DNA from: Hexactinellida sp. DTS-2022
Lineage: Eukaryota > Porifera > Hexactinellida
Assembly (NCBI GenBank): GCA_028753945.1
Contig: JAPNXP010000004.1
Location: 1,984,001 to 2,048,000, forward strand
Length of the DNA: 64,000 bases
Direction of reading: 5' to 3'
Under the pieces are notes generated by a model, which was not told the origin of the DNA, searched no databases, and worked only from the letters and a program-made list of their open reading frames with translations. Shown here piece after piece: positions 1-11,408 of this stretch (the stretch's first letter is position 1; each line of letters starts with the position of its first letter). The translations under genes were made by a program, and so were the position numbers.

Positions 1-2240
1 TTTTTAGAGCCTTTTCTAATTTGAATTTCTTATTTAAATTATAAGTTATTATGTGCATGATGAGCCGAGCAGAGATGGAGGACTGTTATAATATTATCAC
101 CTAAGTTCTCATTATTAGCTCTAAATTCCCAACAATATCAGAGATAATTTAAGATAGATGTTAAAAGCTAAACATAGACTGTGTATCATAGGCCAACTAA
201 ATCAATCTCAACTTTCTTAATTTGTAACTCCAATGTGTCAAATATGTTACACTTATTCACCATTATTTCAGGAATGTGAGATCTCAGCGATGCTATGATC
301 GCTACTTATCATTTCAGCAAATGGAATGGGACTGGTGGAAATTTCTGGGTGTTATATTGTAAGGGCTTAGTAAATATTTTCTGAGAACAGGAAGGGGTTT
401 AGATATAAGACCAGTAGCATCTAAATTCAAGACAATATATTTACTATTCATTAGTTTTAGAATTTCCAGGTGCTTATAAGAATATATATCATGTACGAAA
501 TACTGAACATAGCCTGGAAGGGGGATTCAGGAAGTAGATAACGGAAATACTGCTGGATTGCTGTTACATCTTGTTAGGACCCGAACTCAAGAAGAGAATA
601 TAATGAGTGTATAATAGGTTGTAGGAAATACTACAATTAACTAGATAAGAATGAATAAGTCTATATATAGTAAAAGCCTAAATACCGCGTGGGTGGTATT
701 CCTAGCGAAGTGCTACTATGTTCTAAAGCTACTAGCATTTATGACACGACAATCTTACATATATAAATTAGAAAACTGCTCCTTAGATTTCAATACAGCT
801 TTAACTTTCCGCAAACAATCTTGTGTGTAAGAGAACTAAATTTTCCCAAACAGAAATCCTGATTACTTGAATTATTAAACAGTTTATTATAAATTTACTA
901 ATCGAATTATTCACTAATAATTCTCCCATTTTACCACGCCTACTGCAAGATAGATAGCGACTAGATGCACTCTCCCCTTCAATGTGTTGAATTGAGATAT
1001 ATCCTTCTGAGTAAATCTTGACAAGTATGTCATTATCTACCAAATTTAGTCCATTATAAATATCAACTATATAAGATCCACAGTTTTCAAACTTACAATA
1101 CGCTCTAGCTCTGAAGAAAGGACTATAAACCTTGCGACTTTCAGATTTACCAATAATTACAAATCTTTACAACACACATTGCGGCTAATCTTTAAATTTA
1201 TGAGCAAAAACCTTAGCCTAATCACTAACCAATTAAGTAGAATTGGTAATATATATATATTATCCCACTCACTCAGATCGAGATATAACTCCCCACAGGT
1301 CAACTAATGTTAGTTAGAACTTCATTCGGGAAACTTTATATAGCCATTTGTGTTTCAAAGTTCTCAGTTTTAATATTAGGAACATCTTGAGTTTGAGGAA
1401 GGGGAAGTTCGCTATATTCACTTTCAACTCCGACACAAAATCTGTATATTTATTTTCTAATCTCTATAAACACATTAGTATTGTTCTCATCTCTTAACAC
1501 CTTTGACAGAGTAATAAAAAGACTCAAGTCATCTCCACTGAAAAAACACATATTTCTTACGAAACATTTGATGCAAGAAACTACATTCAATTTGTACTTC
1601 AGACAACCACAAACCGTTAAAGGAGTGCATTCCACAAAACCTTTCAATAAGTACTTACAATCGTGGGAATAAAATAAAAAACTCATCAAAATAACAAATT
1701 TCCTCGAATTGCAAAAAGCCAGAAACATTTTGTGGGCAAGTTGATCCATATAAATAGAACCATCAACCCAATCCATAGCTTACATTAAGTTTTATTGAAC
1801 ATGTAATACACATCGTGACCTTCACTATTTAGAGAATTAAGATCTGTATTCTGAGAATCTCTCTTCAACCGGTCATACATAGTTTGGTCGGTGCAGAAGA
1901 TGCCCACACAATAAGAAGTTTATCGCCAACTAAATCAAATTCAAGTTTTCTAAATCTAGGTTATCGAATGACGAAAATATATCAAAACACGTAGCCACAC
2001 AGACTTACTACCGTAAGAATAGTGGAATTTACTAATGATGCTCTCCTCTGAATAGTTAAGTTTGTAAGGCTACATCTCACGTGAAATTGTTCCTCCGAAC
2101 TAGGGGCCTTATAAAGGTTTAACGCATCCCCCAACAGGGATCTTATCTTATGAGTTCTTTCTCCATTTAAGTACAAGCTGTGTCTCTTAACAGGCTTGTT
2201 ACATGAGTAAACCTTCTTCCAGATGGAACCCCTAATAGAT
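1..2240 (-). pseudogene. MULE-like/OTU transposon protein, copy B, partial and broken
   Basis: This is a diverged reverse-strand copy of the element at 28983-35860. Matching blocks on the minus strand are 1982-2240 (region with the PSSEEQFHV motif), 1450-1776 (FVECTPL and SGDDLS motifs), 801-1043 (VDNDILVKIYSEGY and KMGELLVNNS motifs) and 1-130 (the CxxH block before the late coding region). Frames are interrupted repeatedly, so it is dead. The window edge removes the C-terminal part with the OTU domain. Homology at the 5' side of the gene stops near 2240, and the leader exon with the 2A-like motif is absent. It serves as a control: it lacks the hAT insertion found in copy A (single target at 514-521) and has a Tyr codon where copy A has a stop at 30070-30072. 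The second catalytic block still reads as Asp plus a 1-nt deletion, while copy A has Gly there. Confidence 0.75.
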
Positions 2241-2388
2241 ATTTTCGACATATCCTCAACGCCTCAAGGTCTCAACACCCATTTGCAAAGTGTTGACGAG
2301 CAACAAGGAATGATCAATTAATTTAAAGTTTATTGTTATTTTGAAACATATTTGAAATTAATGACATTTATTTAATATGTATTATCAA

Positions 2389-3009
2389 CAGGGTTGGGTT
2401 CAAGTACATTTGAAAGTACTTAAGTACAAGTACTACTACTTTTCATATATTCAAGTACAATACAAGTACAAGTACAGGTAAACTTGAAGTACTTAAGTAC
2501 AAGTACAAGTACAATGAAAAAATTAGGAAAATACTTAAGTACAAGTACAAGTACTTCCCAAGCTCTTATGATAAATCTCTCGTAATAATAGTAGAAATTG
2601 CTAAATAGTCTAAATACATAGTTTATATAGTATCATCCAAATCTATTTAATTGATTTAGCAGTAGTCCTTGACACGAACACAATTCCTAATATACTAAGT
2701 AGGAATTGTGTTCGTGTCAAGTAATATACTAAGTATACTAAGTATTAATTAAGTAACACTACTTTATTTGAGATGGGATTTGAGGAACATCAATGATGTG
2801 TGTTGGAAATATATTGAATGATAAAAAAGTCACGAGTAACAAGTACTCAAGTACAAGTGCAAGTACTTTAGAAAAATGAGGAAAGTAATTAAGTACAAGT
2901 ACAAGTACAACGGATAAATGGTGAAAGTACTTAAGTACAAGTACAAGTACTCAAAAAATGTACTTAATTACAGAAGTACTTAAGTAAATTGTACTTGAAC
3001 CCAACCCTG
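2389..3009. mobile_element. hAT-type MITE, 621 bp, exact 8-bp TSD
   Basis: Terminal inverted repeats start CAGGGTTGGGTTCAAGTAC on the left and read as its reverse complement on the right. The target duplication ATTATCAA is perfect at 2381-2388 and 3010-3017. The interior is dominated by AAGTACTTAAGTACAAGTAC blocks repeated in both orientations. No coding potential. The 8-bp TSD and CAGGG end fit hAT non-autonomous elements. Confidence 0.85.
2668..2721. repeat. Perfect 22-bp inverted repeat inside the MITE
   Basis: Arms 2668-2689 and 2700-2721 are exact reverse complements starting CTTGACACGAACAC, separated by 10 bp. The perfect match inside an otherwise degenerate element suggests a recent inversion duplication. 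Confidence 0.8.
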
Positions 3010-3029
3010 ATTATCAATTATGTCTAAAA

Positions 3030-3223
3030 CAGGATTTTTTAAGGTTGAGACCTTGGTGTAACTCAGCGCGGCCTTGGTGTAACTCAACACTGCAGTGGCC
3101 GCGGTCGATCCGAATCGTGGTGCAACTCAACACTACAGCAGCCGCGGCAGACCTGAATTGTGGTGTAACTCCCAAAAATCTTGGTGCAAATTTTAACCAA
3201 CATCAGCCTTAAAAAAAACCCTG
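3030..3223. mobile_element. hAT-like MITE with internal repeats, about 194 bp
   Basis: Ends are CAGGATTTTTTAAGG and the reverse complement of CAGGGTTTTTTTTAAGG. Flanking 8-mers GTCTAAAA and GACTATAA match at 6 of 8 positions, a plausible aged TSD. The interior has GC-rich direct repeats around CTCAACACTGCAG and CTTGGTGTAACTC. The same end type, CAGTGTTTTTTTTTAAGG, bounds the element at 27790-27975. Confidence 0.6.
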
Positions 3224-3309
3224 GACTATAAAATATGTAATTATTTTCTAAATATTATACACAGCGAATTTAGTTGTCAAAGAAACTTAATTATATTTTA
3301 CTACTGTTC

Positions 3310-3840
3310 CGACTATAGTATAGTATAGTGGCCCAGTATTGAAATCACTGCCTTTATTATTTTTATTATTACTGTGCCGACTATACTATAGGCTCTATAG
3401 CATAGTAGCCCAGAATTGAAATCACTGCCTTTTATTTATATTATTATTTCTCCATAGACGGTGCCCTGGCCACACCTTTATACATTGAGGGCTGAAACTT
3501 GGCATGTAGGTTCGGAGTGACCGTCTAATTTGCAACTGGGGTTTCGATTTTTGATCAAATAATTTTAACACCTATTTAACCTAATTATGGCTCTTAACAT
3601 GAACTAATTAATAGTGAACTTTGATAATATTTACATATTTGGATAGATAATTAATTTCTATACCTTTTGGCAAATCACAAAAGTTCAATTTGGCCTAGGG
3701 TTGTGTCCATAATCGGGGTACCAATCTCCTGTATTTCCTCACACTTCAGATTCAGAAAACTGTTAAATCTAATTCTATTGTATCAACTTGTAATACATTT
3801 ATTGATTTAACATAATGGGACAATTTCAACTCCATGATAT
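3310..3840 (+). repeat. Repeat family R2, copy 1
   Basis: Non-coding repeat that starts with a palindromic CTATACTATAGTATAG-type block followed by GGCCCAGTATTGAAATCACT. It continues through a conserved segment (GGCTGAAACTTGGCATG, GACGGTCACT on the complement). The reverse complement of the same sequence is at 18885-19475. Partial relatives lie at 17395-17660, 46015-46235, 52295-52500 and 54440-54870. Confidence 0.75.
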
Positions 3841-4050
3841 ACGTAGGTTTGGCCCAAGATAAACTTTTAGAATAATTGGTTAGAAGTACCCCAAAGTTTA
3901 TAGATCTCATTATTTGAACATGTTATGTGCTACCAATAAAATTAATTGACAAGTAAAATATTCCCAGATATTATTTAACGAAATACATTGATAAACGTGG
4001 AATAATGGGACAAAGTCGCCCCAGTTTACGGTATTACATATATATATATA

Positions 4051-4191
4051 CAGTGGAGTTGCTTTATTAGCAACCGCTTTTAAGATCCCAAGCGTGAAAA
4101 CTGTTAATTTCATTCCCCAATTAGCAACATTCGCCTATTAGCAACCACATTTAGTGACAAACACGGGTTGCTATTAAGCGAACTACCACTA
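4051..4191. mobile_element. Tc1/mariner-type MITE, 141 bp, TA target
   Basis: Left end CAGTGGAGTTGCTTTATTAG and right end complementary to TAGTGGTAGTTCGCTTAATA, flanked by TA on both sides. A second copy of the family is at 63577-63733. Confidence 0.7.
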
Positions 4192-4446
4192 TACATTTCT
4201 TTCTTAGTTTGTTAACAATTTTGTTGAGATTGTACTAAGGTTATATGCGAATAGAAAGAGCAATTATAATTGGAATATAGAATAAATTTCAAATTGTTAC
4301 AATATGTAAACATATTGAGATTTATTGTCTATTGAAAAAAGATAAACCGCGTAGTGGTTGACCGTGGCGAATCGACCGAGACCGAAAGGCTCGTTGACAT
4401 TAATATTATATTTCATCAATTCAATTTCCGGTCGCAGTACTCGTAT

Positions 4447-5427
4447 TTAAGAATAATATAAGAGAATGCTAATATAGATTAACGAACCTAAACCGATGAG
4501 ATCAAACGACTGGATATAAGTTTCGGATCCTTTAATGATGTTGTTGAAGATGTTATCCTTGTTTCTCCTCCTCCAACAACCCTCAGCCAGATGTGTTTCC
4601 AACAGTTCATCAGGATTAGTAGTTGATCCTCTTCTCATTCTTTTCTTAACAATGTTCCAGCTACCTTCAATTCCTTGAGTATGCACACCAGTAGTTGGAT
4701 TCACGAAATTCTCACTATGGTTGACAGTGTGATGCGTGTACTGGGGTGTATGAGCCAAGATATTGTATGCAGCCCACTCATCTGAGTATACAACGGAGCC
4801 AGGTAGGACGTAGTGCTGGATAAGGGGTAGCAGAGTTGCTCTATCTGGTACACATAACATAACCATTCGGACTGTATCTCTCTCGACTATTCCAAAATCC
4901 CATGTACCCACTACTAATCTCCCGAGGTTGTATTTACGTTTGCCGAACTTGGATTCATCAATCTCCACGATAATCCCGGGACCACCTAAGGGTTCAGCAT
5001 CTTGTATGATCTCTTCAACACAGATATCCCTCATAAAGTTCTTCCAATCAACAACAGTAGCTGGTGCCCACTGCAACTGCTTCTCCATAATAGCGTGTGA
5101 CTGAATGTCCTCACACCAGAAATACATGGATTGGAGAAGCGAAGTAAGCGATAGTTTGGAAGGATGAAAGAAGGAACCAAAATGGATTGAACAGGAACTC
5201 TTGCATGCGCGACATTTCCACTTGTAACCATCCTGGGAGTTGGCGTAGGTACCCTCATACATTTCCTCACCACATTTGCATAGCATTGCACGAGCTAAAA
5301 GGCCATAATCCCGTAACCAGTTAATCGTGTGTAGATAGTTTGATGTTAGAGAATACAGGTGAGGGAGAAGAAAGTCAGTTGGGATGTCGGGAATGATAGT
5401 TGGGATTTGCAACGGTATGTAATCCAT
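4447..5427 (-). CDS. Merlin (ISXO2/IS1016-type) DDE transposase, apparently intact
   Basis: A 326-residue uninterrupted ORF. An N-terminal zinc ribbon is visible as CKC near residues 50-52 and CRAC near 72-75. The ISXO2-like DDE core follows, with Asp157 in EIDESKFGKR, Asp216 in VVYSDEWAAY and Glu254 in GIEGSWNIVK. The HTQG motif before the Glu is typical. Merlin elements transpose by DNA cut-and-paste. Length fits the family. This is the only transposase in the window with no visible lesion and all three acidic residues. I could not find its terminal inverted repeats: the inverted repeat just upstream (5476) points away from it and belongs to the neighbouring element. The ATG at 5427 is the first in frame; an intron was not needed. 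Confidence 0.9.
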   Translation of the reverse strand: MDYIPLQIPTIIPDIPTDFLLPHLYSLTSNYLHTINWLRDYGLLARAMLCKCGEEMYEGTYANSQDGYKWKCRACKSSCSIHFGSFFHPSKLSLTSLLQSMYFWCEDIQSHAIMEKQLQWAPATVVDWKNFMRDICVEEIIQDAEPLGGPGIIVEIDESKFGKRKYNLGRLVVGTWDFGIVERDTVRMVMLCVPDRATLLPLIQHYVLPGSVVYSDEWAAYNILAHTPQYTHHTVNHSENFVNPTTGVHTQGIEGSWNIVKKRMRRGSTTNPDELLETHLAEGCWRRRNKDNIFNNIIKGSETYIQSFDLIGLGSLIYISILLYYS

Positions 5428-6179
5428 TTAAAGTTTAGAATAAAATTAATATGTGTTTATATACCTTTTTTCCCTAACGGTGTCCCTTATAGGAAACTGA
5501 TAAATCACTATAGAACATCTCTATAGATTCTCTGAATACTTCTAAGTAACCTCAGAACTTTGCCTGGATAAAAATAGCGAAGAATTTATTCATTCAAGTG
5601 CTTATTGAATTGTTTTGTCTAGGTATGGATTCTTTTAATATACAGTTATGTGCGTCTATTCAATATAACATAGGCAGTGTCAAGCATCTACTTAGTTTCT
5701 AATTGTTCTAGAATGTTCTCTAGCTCAATTTAACTATATAAAGGCCTAATCTTTCCAACCAATGTCCAATAACATGTGATTTCGAAATTCCATCAACGAA
5801 TATGAAGGGGAGAGCGTCTAAAGGTAAGGATTTTTGATTATATATTTTATTTTGAGATTGTTTCTCTAATATTAGTAGAAGTTTGGTGTTTTTTGCTTAT
5901 TCAATCACTCGTAGCTAAATGTTAGTGGTATAGAACCTGTAGAAAAAATTTCAGCACAAAACCTATCTTGATTTCGTCACACTCCGTGACATTAGCCCCC
6001 TATCTCCGCCTGATAATTTTATTGAGATATCCTCGATCAAAGTTTACCCCCCCGGACGAAAAATCGATGGAATATATGACATTTTCCGGACGCATGTTTC
6101 GATTGGAAATTGGCAACCAGGGATATCATAGAGTTTCAAAATGTGTTGAATGGTAAATTTTATTTTGGAAAAGGACACT

Positions 6180-6730
6180 TTGAGACCTTGGAACAATAAA
6201 TTGCACATGCCCATATATGGCGCATGGTAATATGACGAATTGTGGGCGAAAATGGTTATTTTCAGAGTTACAGTGTTTTGATGTATTAGTTGTGTATAGT
6301 ATATCATGGATTGCATACAAAATGCCGTTGAGAGCTAAGCTCTAGCTCAACGGAATCAAAAGTTAGCAAACAGTTTTTAGTTTCTGTTATGACCATATAT
6401 GGGAGACAAACGCGCATATTGTCAATTTTGGAGATACAACATTTTTGAGTATTATTGGGGTATAGTAATTCGATAATTTATATTCTAAAACTGTCGAGAT
6501 CTGAACTCTAGCACTTCCGCTTCGCCGCGTAATTGATGTCGAAAAATACAATTTCGAGGATTTCCATATATGGTATTTGTGGTTATAAGTCAGCGGGATG
6601 TTGTGATTCATAACTCAAAATTTTTATTTATTGTCTACGTAACATTTGCTTTCCAAAACTTTGAAAAGCTAAGCTCTAGGACAAGAATTCAAAATGACCA
6701 TATACGGAAAACTACACGAAATAAGCGTTT
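6180..6730. repeat. Degenerate tandem array, about 130-180 bp period, CATATATGG marker
   Basis: The marker CATATATGG (or CATATACGG) recurs near 6211, 6392, 6567 and 6696, each followed by similar sequence with a GCTAAGCTCTAG block. Similar organisation (168-bp spacing) occurs in the long TIRs at 46320-46690 and 62990-63490, so the two may share ancestry or function as subterminal binding sites. Confidence 0.5.
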
Positions 6731-7003
6731 TTGAAGACATTTTGAATTAGCGACTCATATGAAATCATATGTTCTAATTATTTTCATAATATAGTTCTAG
6801 ACGATAAAAACTTATATTTCTCTTGAAACAATGGATATTTATAAATTTTGTCGCATAATTGGCCTTTTTCGAACTTTCTAAGAGTTTGAATGGAATTATA
6901 AGATTAGGAAGTTGTCTAGAATTATGTTTTTGGTATGTGGGATCTATCAGGGTCCATATTTACCTCCTATTTTTCATTATAGGTCAGTTTTACTATACAT
7001 ACA

Positions 7004-9385
7004 TCAATTTATAGACTCGCACTCATTGCAGAAAAAATATTCTGGCAATTTCCGGTTGTTCTTGATGCCTTCGCAGCTGGAGTGGAACCAGTCTTCACAC
7101 ATGTGGCAACAGACCCAGCGATCAAACTCTCGCGTAGTACGAATAGGGCAATCCCTCAGGTTACATTCGCAGCAGACACTTTCACTTTCGTCGCCACTAG
7201 ACTGTACCTCGGAGCCGAACTTCCCTGAGGAATAGACGGCCTTGTTGAGACGTTTTCCGGTGGAGGAGACCGGCTTATCGCGACGCTTTCTTGAGGTTTC
7301 AGCCAATTTTGTCTGTGTTACTATTTGCCTTCTACGGCGCTTATGTGTTTCTCTTATACGACGCACTCTAGCTTGGTTTCTTCGGCGATCGCGACGATAC
7401 AAGTAATGAAGTGTATCATAACTAGGCGTGAGTCTGAGTTCCTTCATGAGGACAGAATAGGACAACGACCCTTCATTGAAGTCCAGGACCGCCGTTGCCG
7501 TACTGGCTACAAGGGACTTGTGCCCCACTCTCTGGACCTTGGGTGCGTTGTGCCACAACATATTGTGTAAACTTTCATTGCTATTCTGTGTCTTCCCTAG
7601 GGTGATAGTTTTACAAAAGGAAAGACTGGCGAAGATCAGAAATATCTCCGCGGTCCGACTGGACTCCGCCGGGGTTAGAAATGGTTCTCTGGTAACTGGG
7701 AATGGTAAGGAACTGTCCTCCAGATGCTTTGCGACTAATTTTCTGAAGTAGCACCATGAAGTTGAACCCTCCGGGCAATTATCGTGCTTTTCATTCGTGT
7801 GTAGGAGAAGGACCTGCAGGGCTTCATGGATTTCCAGAGGACTTTCACCCCGGTGCTGGACTATTACCAGAGCGTAGAGGTGAGCTATTCTATCAGCTTT
7901 CCCTTCTGGTAAGCCTTTGAAGGTTTTAGACTTTTACGCAAGTTCTTTTTAACGCGCTTCTGAACGTGTCCTAAACACTCTTCTTTCCTAACCGTTGTTA
8001 GGCCATTATAGGGATCTGATTTTACCAAATTCTTATAGGACGAAGAATCTCCATCACCGATATAAGTATCGTACACCAAACTATGACTGGATACTGACCT
8101 CTTCCAAATTTCGACAGCGGCCGAGCTCTCCATGGATTGAGAGGAACCAGAGTAATTCGCGGTACAGAGAGGTTTATGAGTACTCCAATATTCCTCAATA
8201 CTCTTCTGGGTTATTCTCCTTTCTCTCTTCAGGCCATTTGGAGCAAAGATAACATACTCTGTCGTAAAGTTGATAATCGAGTACTTTGCCGAATTCGGAA
8301 TCAATAGCAGCTGCGAATCCTTGATTCGAAATATGCCCTCTACGATGCCACGATGCGTCGAAGCTTACAGTACAAGCCCGAAGTTTTTCTGGCAGAAGAT
8401 CGGTTGCATGGGAAGAAGAATGGACCTGGTTTGCTGCTAATTCCATTGACTTCGATACAACTCGTGTGTTTTAGTCAACGAAGTTTTTTAGGTGTCGTTT
8501 GGAGATCGTACTGGCTGGAACTTTGAGATCCAGGAGACTGCACGTTAGCCGAAAGTCTTCGCAGCTTTGTGATGTCGTGTGTACTGCCAACAGCGAACGT
8601 AAGTTTAGGTCGCTTTGGCCTCGTTTACGAATTTGCTTGTTGTTTACACACTTATCTGCAGTAACTCCAATTGGCAGAGACGCTGGGAATTCCGCGACAA
8701 CATTATGACAGTAGTCACATTTTATAAGTAAGAATTTTTGGAGGCCGTCCTCTAAAAGTTGCTCATATAACTTTATCTTTCCGCTACAGGTCTTATCCAC
8801 GCAGCTCAGAAGAGAAAACACGTGAGTGAGTATGGATAGATTCACAATCTGGTTACTGGTTGCAAGTGAAAGATTTCTCGAATATTCCAGGCCTTCCGAA
8901 CAAAGTTTGATATTGCTCACCCTTGTCTCCCTTTCAAAATGCATATCTTTGTATAGGGACGAAGCTGGGCGAACGACTTTGACAGCCTCTCTTCCAGGAT
9001 CAATAGAGCTGCGCAACACGGAAGGTGTGACTCCTTTCTTGAAACCGTATACCTTACGTTTCATTATTCTCTTCCTCTTAGGTTTAGGCGTGGTAAATGA
9101 CTGATCGTCTGAGGTTTGTGACGACAAGCCGACGTAGGAGAAAGCAGCCCCCAATGACGTCGCTGGACTAGCCGGAGTTGTTGGTGTTGAGGGACCTGTC
9201 GGAGATTCGGTGTACTCAGATTCGCTGAGCTCAGATACGCTTGACGACGAGGTGTCAGAATCAAATGGAGTAGGGTTCAATATGATGGGTAGGTCTGCTG
9301 GCCTAAAGGACTCTGTTGGTTCGGGAATATCTTCGTCCGAAAAATTCTCATGATCAATATCTAATGATGCCATTATATCAAACAA
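7004..9385 (-). pseudogene. Mutator-like transposase with C-terminal PHD finger, broken
   Basis: The protein starts at 9385 with an acidic, Ser-rich N-terminus. Then come a KPKRKRIMKRK basic patch, a Cys-rich segment (CDYCHN) and the Mutator-like transposase domain: SFDASWHRRGH (first Asp) and TYIGDGDSSSY (second Asp region), then the EECLGHVQKR block. Further on are NESLHNMLWH and VQRVGHKSLVAS. The last 60 residues form a C4-H-C3 PHD finger (CCECNLRDC, WVCCHMCEDWFHSSC, FFCNEC) ending at 7004. Lesions: an in-frame TAA at 8471-8473, a frameshift near 8200-8240 and another near 7930-7945. Everything else aligns as one long protein without introns. PHD-tailed Mutator-like transposases are a known invertebrate TE type. 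The few lesions mean either a young pseudogene or assembly errors. Confidence 0.8.
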
Positions 9386-9479
9386 GGAACGTTTTCTTTC
9401 AGTTGTCCAATTTTATTAGTGGTGTACTTTAGAACACTATTTATACTTTCCAATTATCAAGTGTAGTTTCACATATATT

Positions 9480-9860
9480 ATTATGGCATGCATTCAAATA
9501 TCATTACTGTAGATTCGTTGCTCAGTTCAAATTTCAAAGTGGTTCAAATATCATTATTACAAAGTGGCTGCTTAGTTCAAATTTCAAAGTGGAATCAAAT
9601 ATCTTTGTTGTATAGTGGTTGGTTATTTCAAATTGAAAAGTGGTTCAAATATCATTATTAGTTAGTGTTTGCAAAGTGATTTCATAGCATTATTGTATAG
9701 CAGTTGAAAATATAGAATTTCTGAAATAGTTTCAAATAACACTATAGTTTTGTGGTTTCTAAAATAGATTTTCTAAAGTGTTTTCAAATATCATTTAGTT
9801 TTGTGGTTACTAGGTTGTGAATTCAAAACGATTGCAAAGATTGTTCGTATAAAACTGTTG
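9480..9860. repeat. Imperfect repeats upstream of the PHD-Mutator transposase
   Basis: The motif TTCAAATTTCAAAGTGG and variants, with CAAATATCATTATT, recur at roughly 50-70 bp intervals. No ORF. They are probably subterminal repeats of the enclosing transposon. Confidence 0.5.
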
Positions 9861-10295
9861 TATTTTCTAAATATATTTTTTATTGACAAAGAATACATTC
9901 ATATTATTCAGACAACATTCTGTGAAATTTTTGAACTAATCGGAATGTAATATTATTTTATCCTTATAAGGAGGTGTCAAAAGGTCATAAAAATGGTGAT
10001 TGAAGGGTGTAAACCGAAATTTCGGATGGGGGCAATGAAACTGGGCTTATTTTGCTCATATTTTTATATAAAAAGTTTTTAACGGGGAAATTTATATTTC
10101 GGCGATTTTCTTATAAGGGACACCCTTAGCTAAGGTAGTGACAATATTAATGTTTGGAATGCATTGTGGTTTACTTGGTGGTTGCTAGAAGAAACAATAT
10201 CTAGTTAGTAACGACAATTAGGCACATTACAATGCATACACATTCTTTACGCACAGACTCGTATTAGTCCAGCGACATAGACATAAAGTTTCAAT

Positions 10296-11178
10296 AGATT
10301 GTTCATTTTTTTGATAAAAGCACCAAAATTTGTACACATGTACTTTGATGTAGTGCGAACATTTTTGGATATTGAGGCAATTGAAAGAGTGTCTATATCG
10401 GCCATGACATCTCGTCAAAGTTAACACGTCCGATAGTGTTCGCCGGACATGTTCCCATAAAAACTTGTTCAAATTAAGTTATATCGTATTTTTATTGTTG
10501 AATTCGGTTTCCAAGTAAAATTTCCGATAATTTGATATATCACATGCCATATTTGGAAGGATTTTTCCATAGCAACGCTGGAATGTACCAGGAATGTGTC
10601 AAAAATTCCATTCTCCAATTGTGTCTACCCAATCGAGTGACCCCTCTTTCCACTCCAATCAACTCCCTGAGTATAATTATACACATCCGACTCTGTAACA
10701 CGTGATTTGATAAAATTATTCGATATTTATGGTAAATCACGGTGAATCTCGAATAATTCTATAAAATTACGTGTTACAGGGTCGGTATGTGTATAATTAT
10801 ACTCAGGTAGTTGATTGGAGTGGAAAGGGGTCACTCGATTGGGTAAAGACACAATTGGAGAATGGAATCTTTGACACATTCCTGGTACATTCCAGCGTTG
10901 CTATGGAAAATCCTTCCAAATATGGTCATGTGATTTATCAAATTATCGGAAATTTTACTTGGAAACCGAATTCAACAATAAGAAGACGATATAACTTAAT
11001 TTGAACAAGTTTTTATGGGAAACAAGTCACGCGAACACTATCGGACGTGTTAACTTTGACGAGCTGTCATGGCCGATATAGACACTCTTTCAATTGCCTC
11101 AATATCCTCAAATGTTCGCACTACATCAAAGTACATGTGTAGAAATTTTGGTGCTTTTATCAAAAAAATGAACAATTG
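10296..11178. repeat. Foldback palindrome with arms of about 430 bp
   Basis: The sequence from about 10298 to 10725 reappears as its reverse complement from about 10750 to 11176, around a centre near 10737. Matching anchors are TTGTTCATTTTTTTGATAAAA / its complement at the far ends, ACACGTCCGATAGTGTTCG (both arms), CATAGCAACGCTGGAATG and GAGTATAATTATACACAT near the centre. Differences are few. ORFs inside are palindrome by-products. Confidence 0.9.
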
Positions 11179-11408
11179 ATGATTGTGCCGCTGCACTATA
11201 TCTAAAGTCGATTATTTAGACAATAATCTGTTTAAATTATTTTATTTTACATTATTAAAGTAATACTGTGTTAATTAATAAGGTCAGGTAAAATAAATAA
11301 ATTGTTTATCAATCAGATTTTTTCAGAAAATACCGATGCGGGTGGGATTTTATTTTTATTTTGTATTTCAGTAATATGGAAATATCATTATCCTATTCTA
11401 ACAATATA

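Larger units (their letters stand above)
5476..10129 (-). mobile_element. TIR-bounded Mutator-like transposon with PHD-finger transposase
   Basis: Left CTAACGGTGTCCCTTATAGG and right complementary CTAAGGGTGTCCCTTATAAG are inverted, differ at 2 positions over 23 bp, and enclose the transposase at 7004-9385. I found no clear target-site duplication. On the 3' side of the gene lie degenerate tandem units of about 180 bp (6180-6730). On the 5' side lie TTCAAATTTCAAAGTGG-type repeats (9480-9860). Confidence 0.6.

Noticed and set aside
10771..11004. Matching ORFs on opposite strands at 10540-10740 and 10771-11004
   Set aside because: They are mirror products of the palindrome, not genes.
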